Positions 16,625 through 24,805 of a stretch of DNA of 64,000 bases are shown here, in pieces. The translations under genes and the position numbers were made by a program. Every line of letters starts with the position of its first letter. Positions within the stretch are counted from its first letter, which is position 1. Where the stretch lies: NCBI GenBank assembly GCA_934525625.1, contig CAKSZL010000001.1, positions 62,001 to 126,000 of the forward strand, given 5' to 3'. The notes under the pieces are model-generated. The model did no database searches. It was not told the origin of the DNA and was given only the letters and a program-made list of their open reading frames with translations. Source of the stretch: an uncultured Burkholderiaceae bacterium. Lineage in GTDB: Bacteria > Pseudomonadota > Gammaproteobacteria > Burkholderiales > Burkholderiaceae_B.

Positions 16625-17566
16625 TTACTCGTTGCAGGAAGTAAAGAATTCCAATGGCGGCTCGTCTCCCCACTGCGTGGTTTCGCTGGCCGTGCCATTG
16701 AAGATGCTGGGTTGAAAGCTGGCATCGACCACGTCGCCGTCGGTGTAGTGCTCGACGCGAAAGCCGAACGGGTCTTTCCAGTAATCGAAGATCTGGCTGC
16801 CCAGCATGTGGCGGCCCACGCCGCAATCGAGCTGCCAGCCCTTGGAGAGCAGGTAGTCGTGCGACGCCATCACCGCATCGACGTCCTCGACCTCGAAAGA
16901 ACAGTGATGCACGCCCACTTTATCCGACTGCAACACCAGCAGGCAATGGTGATCCACCAGCGTGGCCCCCAGGTTGCAGCGCAGGAAAGTGCCCACGATG
17001 GGCGCCATTTGCCCGGGCGGCGCGAAGTAATCGGAATGCAGCATGCCGAAACGGTCTTCGAACCACTTGACGGTATCGTCGTGGCTGGACACATGCAGCA
17101 CGAAGTGGCCCAGCCGGATGACCGTGCCGGGCTCGCGCTTGACGCGTATCGACGCATTGACGCGCGCCTTGCTGCGCCCCGAATTGAACAGCCGGGCTTC
17201 GGTTGCCGGCAATGCCGGCGCTTTCTCGCGCCCCCATATGGCGGTGATCTCGAAGCCGTCCGGCGTGAACATACGCACGCGCCAGCCGCCGCCCGGATCG
17301 GGGTTCGCCTCGACGGCGCTGCCTTCCATTTGCGCCAGCTCGTCCAGGTCGGCGCGCGAGGAAACTTCGACGGCCGCGCCGATGAAGCGCGGCCGGTCTC
17401 CGAGGCGGGTTTCATGTATGTGGTGCTGCGCCCCGCTACCACGCACGTACAGCGCGGTATCAGTGCGCGCCGCGAGCGGCAGGCCGAAATCCGTCATGGC
17501 CTGTTGCATGACGTCCAGGTCGGGTGCCTGGTAGATGACCTTGGCTATGTCTACGGCGGTCGCCAT
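16625..17566 (-). CDS. Type I extradiol ring-cleavage dioxygenase (VOC superfamily)
   Basis: 313 residues with two VOC repeats, as in 2,3-dihydroxybiphenyl 1,2-dioxygenases and catechol 2,3-dioxygenases. Candidate Fe(II) ligands in the second domain are His in LGHFVLHVS, His in VGVHHCSFEVED, and Glu in FGFRVEHYTDG. It should open the ring of a dihydroxylated aromatic made by the upstream monooxygenase. The exact substrate is not deducible; heteroaromatic diols are also possible. Confidence 0.88.
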   Translation of the reverse strand: MATAVDIAKVIYQAPDLDVMQQAMTDFGLPLAARTDTALYVRGSGAQHHIHETRLGDRPRFIGAAVEVSSRADLDELAQMEGSAVEANPDPGGGWRVRMFTPDGFEITAIWGREKAPALPATEARLFNSGRSKARVNASIRVKREPGTVIRLGHFVLHVSSHDDTVKWFEDRFGMLHSDYFAPPGQMAPIVGTFLRCNLGATLVDHHCLLVLQSDKVGVHHCSFEVEDVDAVMASHDYLLSKGWQLDCGVGRHMLGSQIFDYWKDPFGFRVEHYTDGDVVDASFQPSIFNGTASETTQWGDEPPLEFFTSCNE

Positions 17567-17602
17567 GGTTTACCCCTTTTTGAAAACGCTTTAACTCTTT
17601 AT

Positions 17603-18139
17603 CTATTCGGCCAGCCGGTTGTAGCGCCCGCTGTAATAAACCAGCGGCGACGCACACTGCTCTGGCAACTTCAACGCCGTCACCTCGCCCACGAACAAGG
17701 TATGGTCGCCGCAGGCGTAGGCGTGACGGAGCTTTGCGCCCAACTGCATGACCGCGCCCGCCACCACGGGCCCCTGCCCCAGCATGTCGAACACCGGCGG
17801 GCTTTCCTGGCAGGGCTTGCCGGCGAAATGGTTGCTGACGTGGCGCTGCTCGTGCGACAGAATACTGATGCCGAACCAGCCCGCTTGCTGGATGCGGTCG
17901 TGCATGCGCGCGGCATGCGCCACCGACACGACGACCAGCGCAGGCGTCAGCGAACCCGACATGAAGGCGTTGGCCGTCATTGCGTGGTGCCCGTCTTCCG
18001 GCGTGGAAGTCGAAATGACCACCACGCCGCTGGCGAAGCGCCCCATGGCGTCACGGAAATCCCGCGAGCTGAAGCCGGGCTCTGCCGCCTGCGCGGCTTC
18101 GGGCAGGTTTGCGGCCATCACGCCGTCCATCGTGCTCAT
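17603..18139 (-). CDS. Flavin reductase, HpaC-like (reductase partner of the monooxygenase)
   Basis: 178 residues, flavin reductase-like split beta-barrel. The family pattern FRDAMGRFASGVVVIST and MTANAFMSGSLTPALVVVSV is visible, with GDHTLFVGEV near the C-terminus. It lies 17 nt after the HpaB-like oxygenase gene. It should use NAD(P)H to supply reduced flavin (FADH2) to that oxygenase. Confidence 0.9.
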   Translation of the reverse strand: MSTMDGVMAANLPEAAQAAEPGFSSRDFRDAMGRFASGVVVISTSTPEDGHHAMTANAFMSGSLTPALVVVSVAHAARMHDRIQQAGWFGISILSHEQRHVSNHFAGKPCQESPPVFDMLGQGPVVAGAVMQLGAKLRHAYACGDHTLFVGEVTALKLPEQCASPLVYYSGRYNRLAE

Positions 18140-18156
18140 ACGTTCATCCCCAGCTT

Positions 18157-19713
18157 TTATTTACGGCCCAGGATGCTGACGTCATCCGGGTTGACCAGGT
18201 CGGGCACCGTCCAGCCGTTCAGGTCGTACTCGCTCATGGCCGAATCGGCGAACGCCTTGAAGCGATCCATGTTGCCCGAGCCTTGCGCGGCCCACAGATT
18301 GGTCAAGCGCGTGATGTCGTTGCTGCCGATGTAGTTGATCTCGTAAAGCTCGTGACGCGCGCCGAACTCGGTGCCGATGGCGTCCCACAGCATCTTCATG
18401 ACCTTGACGCGGCGCTCGGCGTCGATGCCGCCCGAACCGCGCACGTACTGATCCAGATAGGCGCGTATCTCCGGCGTCTTGAAATCCACGGCATGCGAGT
18501 TCAGATAGATCAGGCCGCTGGCGACGATCTCCTCGATGATGTTCTTGATCTTGGGCATGGCCAGCTGGTTCATGACCCGATAGGCGCCCGAGAAATGCGA
18601 ATCGGGGCGGATCATGCCGTTCCAGGGCTGCGCGCTTTTCGCCATGGCGTCGGACAAGGCCCAGAAGGTATTGCGCCACGCCACCACTTCGCCCAGCTTG
18701 GACTGCACGCCGTGGAAGCCGTTGGCGCCGGTGATTTCCAATGCATGGGCCAGCAGGCCGACCAGGAAGTCCATCTTGACCGCGAAGCGCGTGCAGCCGT
18801 GCATGGAGGCGCGTTCCAGATAGCCGGAACCCGTGTTGAACTTGTTGGCCAGGTCGACGTTGTTGTACATGAACACGTCTTCCCAGGGCACGAATACGTT
18901 GTCCAGCACCAGAATGGCGTCGTTCTCGTCCAGGCGGCTGGAAAGCGGATAGTCGAAGGGGCTGCCCAGCACGGCGGCGCGATACTCGTTGGACACCCGG
19001 CACAGCAGCTTCACGCCGGGCGCGCCGGTGGGCACGATGAAGACGGGCGAGAACTTCGGATCTTGTATGGGCGTCTGGGTAATGTGCGCCACGAAGGTGT
19101 AGTGCGTCAGGGCCGAACCCGTGGCCACCACCTTGGCGCCGCTGACGTAAATGCCCGCATCGGTTTCCTTGACGACGCGAACGTAGACGTCGGCCCCCGC
19201 CTGCTCGCTGGAGCGATCCACGGGCGGGTGCATGATGGCGTGGTTGATGTACCAGGTCTTCTCCTGGGCCTTGCGATACCAGTTCAGCGCGTTTTGCTCG
19301 AAGCCCTGGTAGAACTGCGAGTTGGCGCCCAGCGTGCCCAGGTAGCAGCCTTTGTAGTCGGGCGAGCGGCCCATCCAGCCCCATGCCATGCGCTGCCACT
19401 CGGCAATCGCATCGCGCGAAGCCACCTGCTCTTCGACGGTGGCCGAGGCGCGAAAGAACCGGTGCGTAAAACCGCCCCACTCGGTGGGCGTGGTCAGTAT
19501 CTCTTTCTTGGCCGGGTCGTGCATGGCGTCGTACATGCGCGCGATCATGCGGGCGGCGTTGCGAAAGGCCGGATGCTCGGCAATGTTCTTGACGCGCTCG
19601 CCATATATCCAGACCTCGCGGTCATCGTTCAGGCTGTCCAGGTATTCCTTGCCCGTGAACGGGATGTAATCCTGATTCACCGCAGCCGATTCGGTTTTCG
19701 GGGTCGCATTCAT
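18157..19713 (-). CDS. HpaB-type FADH2-dependent monooxygenase, oxygenase component
   Basis: 518 residues from MNATPKTES; this ATG follows TGGAGAAAGACAG. An upstream start (19746) is in frame but lacks a better site. It matches the 4-hydroxyphenylacetate 3-hydroxylase/chlorophenol monooxygenase family (YIPFTGKEYLDSLNDDREVW, then PVDRSS, TGSALTHYTFVAH and VPWEDVFMYNN). The paired reductase follows directly. The enzyme should hydroxylate a phenol-type ring to the diol that the adjacent extradiol enzyme opens. The native substrate is unknown, as this branch includes phenol, halophenol and heterocycle hydroxylases. Confidence 0.9.
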   Translation of the reverse strand: MNATPKTESAAVNQDYIPFTGKEYLDSLNDDREVWIYGERVKNIAEHPAFRNAARMIARMYDAMHDPAKKEILTTPTEWGGFTHRFFRASATVEEQVASRDAIAEWQRMAWGWMGRSPDYKGCYLGTLGANSQFYQGFEQNALNWYRKAQEKTWYINHAIMHPPVDRSSEQAGADVYVRVVKETDAGIYVSGAKVVATGSALTHYTFVAHITQTPIQDPKFSPVFIVPTGAPGVKLLCRVSNEYRAAVLGSPFDYPLSSRLDENDAILVLDNVFVPWEDVFMYNNVDLANKFNTGSGYLERASMHGCTRFAVKMDFLVGLLAHALEITGANGFHGVQSKLGEVVAWRNTFWALSDAMAKSAQPWNGMIRPDSHFSGAYRVMNQLAMPKIKNIIEEIVASGLIYLNSHAVDFKTPEIRAYLDQYVRGSGGIDAERRVKVMKMLWDAIGTEFGARHELYEINYIGSNDITRLTNLWAAQGSGNMDRFKAFADSAMSEYDLNGWTVPDLVNPDDVSILGRK

Positions 19714-19761
19714 CTGTCTTTCTCCAGGTATCGATTTTTTAATCATTTGCCGCCCCGGCGC

Positions 19762-20775
19762 TCATCGCCGGGTCAGCGTCAAAGCCATGGCCAGGATCAG
19801 GATGAGACCGATCACCATGGTCTGCGCATACGCGCCTATCTGCATCAGGTTCATGCCGTTCTGCACGGATACGATCAGCAGGGTGCCCACGACTACCGCC
19901 AAGGTGCGCCCCACGCCGCCGGACAAGGCCACGCCGGCTATCACGCACGCGGCGATGGATTCCAAGGGCATGGATGCGCCGATGTTCGACTCGCCCGTAT
20001 CCAGCCGCGCCGTCAGCAACAGGCCGGCCAATGCCGACAGCGCGCCCGCGATGGCGAAGGTGATGATGATGACGCGCTCGGTGCGCACGCCCGACAGCGC
20101 CGCGGCGCGCAGATTGCCGCCGGTGGCATACACATGCCGGCCCAGGCGCGTCCATTCCATCAGGCCATAGATGGCGGCGACCATGACGGCGGCCACCAGT
20201 ACGGGAACGGGCACGCCCGCGACACGGCCAAAACCGAAGATCTCGCCGAACTCCGGCGGCAGGCCGTACACCGGCGTGCCGCCGCTGATCAGCAAGGTAA
20301 TGCCGAAAACCACCGACGACATGCCCAGCGTCATCATGAAGGCCGGTATGCGCAGCACCGCCGTTCCCCAGCCGTTGACCACGCCCACCGCCGTGCCGGC
20401 CGCGATGCCGGCCAGCGAGCCCAGCGCGATGGCCAGAAAAGGCGCCTCGGGAAACGCCTGCAGGCACTGCGCCATCACGGTCGCGCCGATGACGGACGCC
20501 AGCGCGACGACCATGCCGACGGACAAATCCAGGCCGCCGACGATCAGCACCACCATCTGCGCCAGCGACACGATCAGCAGATAAACCGACTGGCGCCCCA
20601 CGTTGGTCAGGTTGTCCAGCGTCAGGAAACCCGGCGCGAACAACGAAAACACAAGAAAAGAGCCGACGAACAACAACACCAGCACGGCGGCCGAGCGGTG
20701 GCTGTTCAACCAGGCCAAGGCCTGGGAGGACTGTGCGGGCGGCGGCGCCGCGGGCTTTGTCATGGAAGCGGTCAT
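19762..20775 (-). CDS. RbsC-like ABC transporter permease
   Basis: 337 residues from MTASMTKPAAPPP, with about ten helices and the carbohydrate-type permease signature (NLTNVGRQSVYLLIVSLAQM and GLDLSVGMVVAL; later LARLDTGESNIGAS-type region at 282-296). A second in-frame ATG lies 4 codons downstream. It follows the ATPase gene by 7 nt. Carbohydrate-type importers of this family also take up non-sugar ligands, and here the operon content points to an aromatic or heterocyclic substrate. Confidence 0.88.
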   Translation of the reverse strand: MTASMTKPAAPPPAQSSQALAWLNSHRSAAVLVLLFVGSFLVFSLFAPGFLTLDNLTNVGRQSVYLLIVSLAQMVVLIVGGLDLSVGMVVALASVIGATVMAQCLQAFPEAPFLAIALGSLAGIAAGTAVGVVNGWGTAVLRIPAFMMTLGMSSVVFGITLLISGGTPVYGLPPEFGEIFGFGRVAGVPVPVLVAAVMVAAIYGLMEWTRLGRHVYATGGNLRAAALSGVRTERVIIITFAIAGALSALAGLLLTARLDTGESNIGASMPLESIAACVIAGVALSGGVGRTLAVVVGTLLIVSVQNGMNLMQIGAYAQTMVIGLILILAMALTLTRR

Positions 20776-20782
20776 GGGTATT

Positions 20783-22318
20783 TCAATGAAAAAACTGTTC
20801 GAGAATAGCGTGCTGGTCGAAGGCGTCGCGCGTAAATTCGGCGACGTCGCAGCCTTCACGCATCACGATGAGCCGGTGGCACATGCCCAGCAGCTCGGGC
20901 AGGTCGGACGAGATAAGCAAGATCGCCGCGCCTTGCGCGCTGAGCTGGCCCAGATACCTGTAGATGGCCTGGCGCGCGCCCACGTCTACGCCTACCGTCG
21001 GTTCGTCGAAGATGTACACGCTGATGTCCTGCGCCAAGCCTTTGGCCAGCAACACCTTCTGCTGGTTGCCGCCGGAAAAGTTCTCCACGCGCTCGCCCAG
21101 GCGCTTGGCCGGGAACTCGACCCGGCCGGCCAGTTCGTCCACCAGTGCGGCTTCGGGCGCATTGCGGCGCAGCCAACTGCGCGCCCGCCCGAAATGCAGC
21201 GACGACAGCGCCATGTTGTCCGCCGCCGGTCGCGCCAGCGCCAGGCCGTCGCGTTTACGATCGGAAGGGCAATACCAAAGCCCCTGGGCGATGGCGTCGG
21301 CGGGATGGCGGAAACGCACCTCGCGGCCGTTCAGTCGTATGCCGCCTTGCGCCAGCCGGCGCAGGCCAAAGCAGCTTTGCCCGACTTCGCTCTTGCCGCA
21401 ACCCACCAATCCGGCCAAGCCGACGATCTCGCCCGCCCGCACGCTCAAGCTGACGTCGCGCGCACAACCATCCTCGGTGCGCAACTGGCTCAGCGCCAGG
21501 CGCACCTCGCCCAGCTCGGCGCCGAGCGGCGGATAAATGTCGGCTACCTGGCGGCCCGTCATCAGGGTGATCAGCTCGTCTTCGGGCGTTGACGCCGGAA
21601 CGGTCGCGATGTAGCGTCCATCGCGCAATACCGTCACCTCGTCGCCTATCTCCGGTATCTCGTGCATGCGATGGGTGATATAGACGATGGCCGTGCCTTG
21701 CGCCTTCAGCTTGCGTATCAGCGCGAACAAGGCCTGGGTGTCGTGCTCGGACAAGGACGCCGTCGGCTCATCCAGGATCAGCACGGACGGCGCGTGCAGC
21801 ACGGCCTTGCAGATCTCGGCCATCTGCTGCTGCCCGCGCGACAAGGCATCGATCTTCGCCGACGGCTGCAAATCGAAGCCCACCTGTGCTATCAAGGCCC
21901 GCGCCCGCTGCTGTATGGCGCGTTTGTCCAGCAAACCCAGATTGCCCAGAGGCTCTTCGCCCAGCACGATGTTGTCCGCAACCGTCAGGTGCGGTATCAG
22001 CGAGAACTCCTGGAACACGGCGCGCACGCCATGCGCGCGCGCCTGCGCCACCGATTGGAACACCACGGCGCGGCCATCGATTTCGAGTTGGCCCTCACTA
22101 GGCTGGTTGGCGCCGGCCAACATGCTGATCAGCGTCGATTTGCCTGCGCCGTTTTCGCCGAACAGCACATGCACCCGGCCCGGCATCAGGCTGATGTCCA
22201 GCGGCTGCAAGGCCTGATGCATGCCGTAGCGCTTACCCAGGCCACGCGTGGCCAACGACGCAAGGCTCTTGTCCGCCATTGCAGTCGTTTCGGGCTCGCC
22301 TGGCGCCACCGATGTCAT
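20783..22318 (-). CDS. RbsA/XylG-like ABC transporter ATPase (two NBDs)
   Basis: 511 residues with two ATPase domains. The N-terminal domain has Walker A GENGAGKS, signature LSRGQQQMAEI and Walker B VLILDEP. The C-terminal domain has the degenerate Walker A VGCGKSE and signature NFSGGNQQKVLLAK, with IFDEPTVGVDVG, as usual in sugar-type ATPases. Its ATG overlaps the stop of the upstream binding-protein gene by 4 nt. It energises import through the adjacent permease. Confidence 0.92.
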   Translation of the reverse strand: MTSVAPGEPETTAMADKSLASLATRGLGKRYGMHQALQPLDISLMPGRVHVLFGENGAGKSTLISMLAGANQPSEGQLEIDGRAVVFQSVAQARAHGVRAVFQEFSLIPHLTVADNIVLGEEPLGNLGLLDKRAIQQRARALIAQVGFDLQPSAKIDALSRGQQQMAEICKAVLHAPSVLILDEPTASLSEHDTQALFALIRKLKAQGTAIVYITHRMHEIPEIGDEVTVLRDGRYIATVPASTPEDELITLMTGRQVADIYPPLGAELGEVRLALSQLRTEDGCARDVSLSVRAGEIVGLAGLVGCGKSEVGQSCFGLRRLAQGGIRLNGREVRFRHPADAIAQGLWYCPSDRKRDGLALARPAADNMALSSLHFGRARSWLRRNAPEAALVDELAGRVEFPAKRLGERVENFSGGNQQKVLLAKGLAQDISVYIFDEPTVGVDVGARQAIYRYLGQLSAQGAAILLISSDLPELLGMCHRLIVMREGCDVAEFTRDAFDQHAILEQFFH

Positions 22319-23388
22319 TTGGCCGACACCCGGAACACAGGCTTGAAGTCGGCCGGCGCCAGTACCGTGGAAACATCGAGCTTATCGACGTTGTCGGCGG
22401 TATAGACCTTGCCGATAGGCCCGACGTTACGCAGCACATCCTGCTTTTCGAGCAGGCGCACGGCCTGATCCACCGCGATGCGGCCCACGTGCACCACCGG
22501 CGCCATGCCCGACGCTTCGATGCGCTTGGACTTCAGCCCCTGATACACGCCGGGCGTCATGTACACCGACACGACCTTGACCTTGTCGCCCAGGTTGCGC
22601 GCGCGGATGACCGGCACCGCCGCTTCGGCCGTCACCGCGGTGCCGGCGACGTAGTCGATGTCCTTGTGCGTTTGCAGCAGGTCTTCGACCAGCCGCGCCT
22701 GGACTTCCTTGCCCGTATCGCCGTACTTGGTTTCGGCGATCTCCACGGCGCTGTCCTTGATGCCGTCCAGAAAGCCGCTGTTGAACAGTTCCACCCAGCC
22801 AGCGCCGGCGGGGCCGGGCAGCCAGGCCACCTTGACGGTAGGAGACCCTTTGGGATGTTTTTCCGCCAGGTAGCGGCCGGCGCGCTCGCCTTCGTCGCGG
22901 GGAATGGAGAGCACGTGCGCGTCCACTTCCTTAGAGACGATGCCGTTGAAGGCATCCACGACCACGACGCCTTTTTTCTTCAGCTCGGAAATCAGGTTGT
23001 TCAGGCCGTCCTGCGAAATCGCGGCGATGATCACGGCCTGCGCGCCGCCCGCCACGCAGTTTTCTATCTGGGAGATCTGGTTGCCCAGTTGCGTATAGCC
23101 GCCGGCGTCCAGCACCTGCACGCTCACGCCCTGGCGCTGGGCTTCCTGGACGATGCCGTAGTTGCCGGCCAGGAAGAACGCGTCCTTGACGTGCGGCAGC
23201 GATACGCACAGATTCCATGGCTTGCTGGCCTTTTCCAAGGGCACGTATTCGACCGAGGTGCGCGTGCCGTCGTCGTTCATCGACTCGACCGGCAGCGGGG
23301 CCCAATCGGCGGCGCCCGCCGATGCGCATAGCGACAGCGCAGCCGCGGCCGCCGCCCACGACAGGGATGCGTTAAAGATTTTTTTCAT
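22315..23388 (-). CDS. TorT-like periplasmic binding protein of an ABC importer
   Basis: 357 residues with a Sec signal peptide (MKKIFNASLSWAAAAAALSL, then cleavage near ASAGA-AD). The body resembles TorT and ribose-binding proteins: WNLCVSLPHVKDAFFLAGNY and VLDAGGYTQLGNQISQIENC. It is first in a run of ABC ATPase, permease and catabolic genes, so here it is probably the ligand-recognition subunit of an importer rather than a TMAO sensor. Promoter and LysR-type site lie in the 144-bp divergent gap. Confidence 0.88.
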   Translation of the reverse strand: MKKIFNASLSWAAAAAALSLCASAGAADWAPLPVESMNDDGTRTSVEYVPLEKASKPWNLCVSLPHVKDAFFLAGNYGIVQEAQRQGVSVQVLDAGGYTQLGNQISQIENCVAGGAQAVIIAAISQDGLNNLISELKKKGVVVVDAFNGIVSKEVDAHVLSIPRDEGERAGRYLAEKHPKGSPTVKVAWLPGPAGAGWVELFNSGFLDGIKDSAVEIAETKYGDTGKEVQARLVEDLLQTHKDIDYVAGTAVTAEAAVPVIRARNLGDKVKVVSVYMTPGVYQGLKSKRIEASGMAPVVHVGRIAVDQAVRLLEKQDVLRNVGPIGKVYTADNVDKLDVSTVLAPADFKPVFRVSAK

Positions 23389-23505
23389 GGGGTTATCTCC
23401 TAGAGCTCGAATTCTTGTTGGATGTGGATGCCGATGGCATGTGAAGCTTCAAGCGCTAGTGTGTTGTCAGACCCGCATGAAATCCATTGAATTTTCCCGC
23501 ACCAT

Positions 23506-23525
23506 TTATTACCGAATGGTTATAA
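23506..23525. promoter_or_regulatory. Putative LysR-type operator (interrupted dyad)
   Basis: TTATTACC-GAAT-GGTTATAA, 8-bp arms with one mismatch, 7 bases before the lysR ATG and about 118 bases from the divergent operon start. It has the T-N11-A character of LysR-family sites. The position suggests autorepression plus control of the divergent catabolic operon. Confidence 0.55.
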
Positions 23526-23532
23526 TTTTCAG

Positions 23533-24507
23533 ATGGCCAAGCTCGACTGGTATATCCGCTCCAGCCTCAAATTCAATCACCTTCAATTGCTGGTGGCGCT
23601 CGACGAGCTGCGCAGCATCGGAAGGGTCGCGGGCTATCTCAACATCAGCCAGCCCGCCGTCTCGAAATCGCTGGCGGCGCTTGAGTCCGGCCTGGGGCTG
23701 ACGCTGTTTCTGCGCAGCACGCGCGGCACCATGGAACCCACCGACCATGGCGAATGCCTGATCCGCTATGCCCGCGGCATACTCAAACAGTTGGCCGACG
23801 CCGAAGAAGAACTGAACGAAATTTCCGAAGGCCGCATCGCGCGCGTCTCCATCGGCGTGGTGCCTTCCACGGCCACGGTGCTCGTGCCGCGCTTCATCGC
23901 CCAGCTGAACGCCACCACCACCGCCATCACGGTATCGGTGCGCGAAGGCACCATGGAAACCCTGCTGCCCATGCTAAGGGCCGGCGACATCGACTTCGTC
24001 GTCGGCATCATGCGCTCGCGCCCGCTGGGCGCGGAGTTCGACACCGAATTGCTGTACGACGACCCCATCGTCGCCGTGGTCGGCCATCACCATCCACTGG
24101 CCAAGATCGAAAACCTGAGCTGGGAAATGCTGAACGGCTATCCGTTGGTGCTGCCCACCACCGACGCCTCCACCCGCGCCGCGATAGACGACCACCTGAT
24201 ACGGCAGAACGTGGACATCCCCAAGAAACACCTGGAGTCGCTTTCGACGCTCACCAACATCGGGGTTTGCCAGTTCACCGACTCCATCGGCTTCGCGCCG
24301 CGCGTGCTGGCCGAGCACTTCTCCAAGCTGGGCATCCTGAAAGTGCTGCCGCTGTCCTTCCCCGACGTCAGGATGCGCCTGATACTGGTCTGGCTGGCCA
24401 ACCAGCGGCGCTCGAAGGCGCACCAAGTCATTCAGAATCAGTTCCGCAAGACCCGCGATACGCTGGTTCGGGCGGAGCCGGCGGCAACACCAACGGCCAA
24501 ACGCTAG
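23533..24507 (+). CDS. LysR family transcriptional regulator of the catabolic cluster
   Basis: 324 residues. The N-terminal winged helix (about residues 12-75) contains NHLQLLVALDELRSIGRVAG and SQPAVSKSLAALESGLGLTL. The effector domain begins near ARVSIGVVPSTATVLVP. It is divergent from the ten-gene operon that starts with the TorT-like gene, the standard arrangement for a LysR activator responding to a pathway metabolite. It ends 46 bases before a large inverted-repeat element. Confidence 0.9.
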   Translation: MAKLDWYIRSSLKFNHLQLLVALDELRSIGRVAGYLNISQPAVSKSLAALESGLGLTLFLRSTRGTMEPTDHGECLIRYARGILKQLADAEEELNEISEGRIARVSIGVVPSTATVLVPRFIAQLNATTTAITVSVREGTMETLLPMLRAGDIDFVVGIMRSRPLGAEFDTELLYDDPIVAVVGHHHPLAKIENLSWEMLNGYPLVLPTTDASTRAAIDDHLIRQNVDIPKKHLESLSTLTNIGVCQFTDSIGFAPRVLAEHFSKLGILKVLPLSFPDVRMRLILVWLANQRRSKAHQVIQNQFRKTRDTLVRAEPAATPTAKR

Positions 24508-24552
24508 AGCAGTTTTGGTTTAAGTGTTTACACGCTTCTCAATACTGAGGCC

Positions 24553-24773
24553 GAGAGCCGGTGCGGCCCTGTGCACACAGGCGGCCGTTGGAGGACGCCG
24601 CGTGCTACCGAAGGCAGTGCGGGGGCAGTCGGCGGAAGCTGTTCGAGTTCCGAAGCGCGCAGCGCTGAGGGCGAGTTCTTCCGCCGCCCGCACGTACGAG
24701 GTAGACGCGGGAAGCCCCGCGTAGCGGGGCCGCCCGACCGGCCGCCTGTGTGCACAGGGCCGCACCGGCTCTC
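24553..24773. repeat. 221-bp element bounded by perfect 35-bp inverted repeats, with two inner hairpins
   Basis: The first 35 bases (24553-24587) are the exact reverse complement of the last 35 (24739-24773). Inside are a paired region CGGCGGAAG (24630-24638) with CTTCCGCCG (24678-24686), extended by GTGCGGG/CCCGCAC, and a hairpin GCCCCGC-GTA-GCGGGGC (24714-24730). No protein reading is convincing. It lies between the lysR and dctM stops, both facing it. It could be a MITE, a bidirectional terminator or a structured RNA. A CCCCC-AA-GGGGG palindrome follows at 24779-24790. Confidence 0.75.
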
Positions 24774-24805
24774 TGCTACCCCCAAGGGGGCGCTCTTTGC
24801 ACGCA

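Noticed and set aside
15815..18334. 839-codon open frame on the plus strand
   Set aside because: Antisense to the RraA-like, dioxygenase and reductase genes, with no motif.
18109..20808. 899-codon open frame on the plus strand
   Set aside because: Antisense to the monooxygenase and ABC permease genes; Arg/His/Gly/Gln-rich composition and no domain, as expected for frames opened by high GC.
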